Of a stretch of DNA of 64,000 bases, positions 62,711 to 64,000 are shown piece after piece (position 1 is the stretch's first letter; each line of letters opens with the position of its first letter). The DNA comes from Dioscorea cayenensis subsp. rotundata (taxonomy: Eukaryota > Streptophyta > Magnoliopsida > Dioscoreales > Dioscoreaceae), in the NCBI RefSeq assembly GCF_009730915.1, contig NC_052476.1, positions 18,891,257 through 18,955,256 of the forward strand, read 5' to 3'. Under the pieces are notes generated by a model. It worked only from the letters and a program-made list of their open reading frames with translations, had not been told where the DNA came from and made no database searches. The position numbers and the translations under genes are program-made.

Positions 62711-63318
62711 AGTCGCAGTTACCACACAGGACTCACAATCATTGACTGATGATCATGATGTTGACTTATAGTTGTATTTGTCGTATATTTATTTTTTTGT
62801 GTTGAACATATATACGTAAACATTTTTTTTTGTATTAATTGATGAATTTATCTTATTTATTGGTATTCTAGGTTTTAAAAAAAATTAGCGATTTAATTTT
62901 TATTTTATTTTATTTTACTTGAATGCTAGAAACGGATTAGAAATGGATTTATTTGTTTCAATATTATTTTTTAATTTAAAAAAATTTTAGAAATGGATTA
63001 GGAACAAAAAAAAACTTTTATTTCTAATGAAGCGGAACAAAAATAAAACAAAAATAAATTGGTTTTTAAATTCGAAACCAAATTACAACGGAATTTAGAA
63101 ACGGATTGGCAACATACATCATTCCGTTTTAAATTTTCAAAAGTTAGAAACATATTTGTTTCCATTTCTATTCTGTTTCTAAAGTTAGAAATGGAACATT
63201 TTCCCCATTTCGGGAGTTTCGAAACAGATAAATTCCATTTCTAATTCGTTGCTAAACTGAATTAGCAACGCATTAAAAACGAAAAATACTGTTTCTAAAC
63301 AATAATTTTCTTGTTATG

Positions 63319-64000
63319 TTAATTTACATATTGCACAAATGAAGAAAGAAAAAAAAGACATCCAAGTACTTCAAAGCACTCAAATTTCATTCTCTTCAAT
63401 ATTCAATAACTTTATTCTCCACTTCATTTGCAACAAAATTTTCATTTTTTTCTTTGTAATTTTAACTCACATTGGTAATCAAAATCAACCCAAAAAACAA
63501 CCTTGAGCAATTTCAATCACTACACAATGAAAACAGAACAAAATAATCCAATAACTTCATAGTCAAATGCCATGCTCTTCAACATCTAATAACTTCATTC
63601 ACCAATCAATTAACAATAAAATGTCATAGTTACACAAGGGGAAGGGATCATTGCTTACACAAAGCACAACCCAAACATGAGGATAAGAATGTGTAATTAA
63701 TGATTCACCTCATGAGGGGAATCATTACAATAATCCAAATGCACCACAAGGATGCTTCGATTCACGGAATGGCAATGAATTGGAAATGGGATAGAGAATA
63801 GGAATGAGAATGACAGCTGTTTGATTAGAAGAAATTTTATTAGGAATGAAAAAAATAAAAGGGGAACGTGACAAAATTACTTTTATACCCTTAATATACA
63901 TTAATCCAATTATATATATTTAATGATAAATAAATTTTTTATTTAGAAATATTTTGAATATTATTATTATAAATTATTATTATTATCAAATATTCAAATT
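63319..64000. other. Right flank, no gene recognised
   Basis: Two loose copies (about 63356-63490 and 63530-63620) share CAATAACTT.ATTC and CATGCTCTTCAACATCTAAT-like blocks with the left flank of the CACTA element. About 63760-63870 resembles the GGGAATGAG-type MITE fragment near 50838. The window ends in AT-rich DNA. Confidence 0.4.

Larger units (their letters stand above)
60337..63318 (+). mobile_element. CACTA (En/Spm) element, about 3.0 kb, decayed
   Basis: The left end CACTACAAGAAAG pairs with the right end TTTTCTTGTTATG, the CACTA signature with two changes at the right tip. TTA flanks both sides (60334-60336 and 63319-63321), the 3-bp duplication. Dense subterminal repeats of the type AATCCGTTTCTAATAGAAAG fill the left third and recur in the right 400 bp. 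A broken Ptta/En-Spm-like frame lies at about 62100-62710. The main TNPD transposase is absent, so this is a non-autonomous derivative. Confidence 0.85.

Noticed and set aside
60337..63318. CRISPR-like spaced repeats
   Set aside because: The units are degenerate, the spacers are AT-rich and similar to each other, and the ends show a CACTA transposon in plant DNA.

Overview
This is plant nuclear DNA. The genes have GT-AG introns, the intergenic DNA is AT-rich, and all the main plant TIR-transposon superfamilies appear next to a phloem-lectin cluster and a CC-NB-ARC-LRR resistance gene. I read it as an angiosperm. A non-grass monocot is possible, but I cannot prove the genus.

Layout. (1) 1918-10553, minus strand: an intact 15-exon gene for a large membrane calcineurin-like metallophosphoesterase. 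My exon model sums to 3063 nt (1020 codons plus stop). (2) 12971-13594: a small Harbinger-type element. (3) 13709-22851: a 9.1 kb PIF/Harbinger transposon with TAA target duplications. It carries both family genes (DDE transposase and Myb/SANT-like protein), each broken by in-frame stops, and a 117-bp minisatellite. (4) 23869-50773: a phloem protein 2 (PP2, Nictaba-type lectin) cluster. It has two intact three-exon genes (188 and 190 codons), one intronless copy on the opposite strand and two partial remnants. It is invaded by a Mutator-type MITE (26135-26497), a hAT element inside the first exon of an unidentified gene (30237-31076), a 6.0 kb MULE with a dead transposase (31448-37485), two small hAT elements (37715-37855, 39817-40481), and a hAT element that itself carries a 3.05 kb solo LTR (44158-48135). 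(5) 54127-57819, plus strand: a CNL resistance gene with about four frame breaks, followed by an LRR remnant near 58.2-58.7 kb. (6) 60337-63318: a decayed CACTA (En/Spm) element.

Most intervals resolve into mobile elements whose ends are fixed by terminal inverted repeats plus target-site duplications read directly from the sequence: TAA, TCA, TTA, 8-bp hAT, 9-10-bp Mutator, 5-bp LTR. The likely working genes are the phosphoesterase, two or three PP2 lectins, and possibly the CNL gene if its frame breaks are assembly errors. I saw no tRNA, rRNA, CRISPR array or bacterial feature. I did not find a clearly new biological system. The most unusual items are the minisatellite-bearing Harbinger element, the LTR-in-hAT nest, and the intronless antisense PP2 copy.
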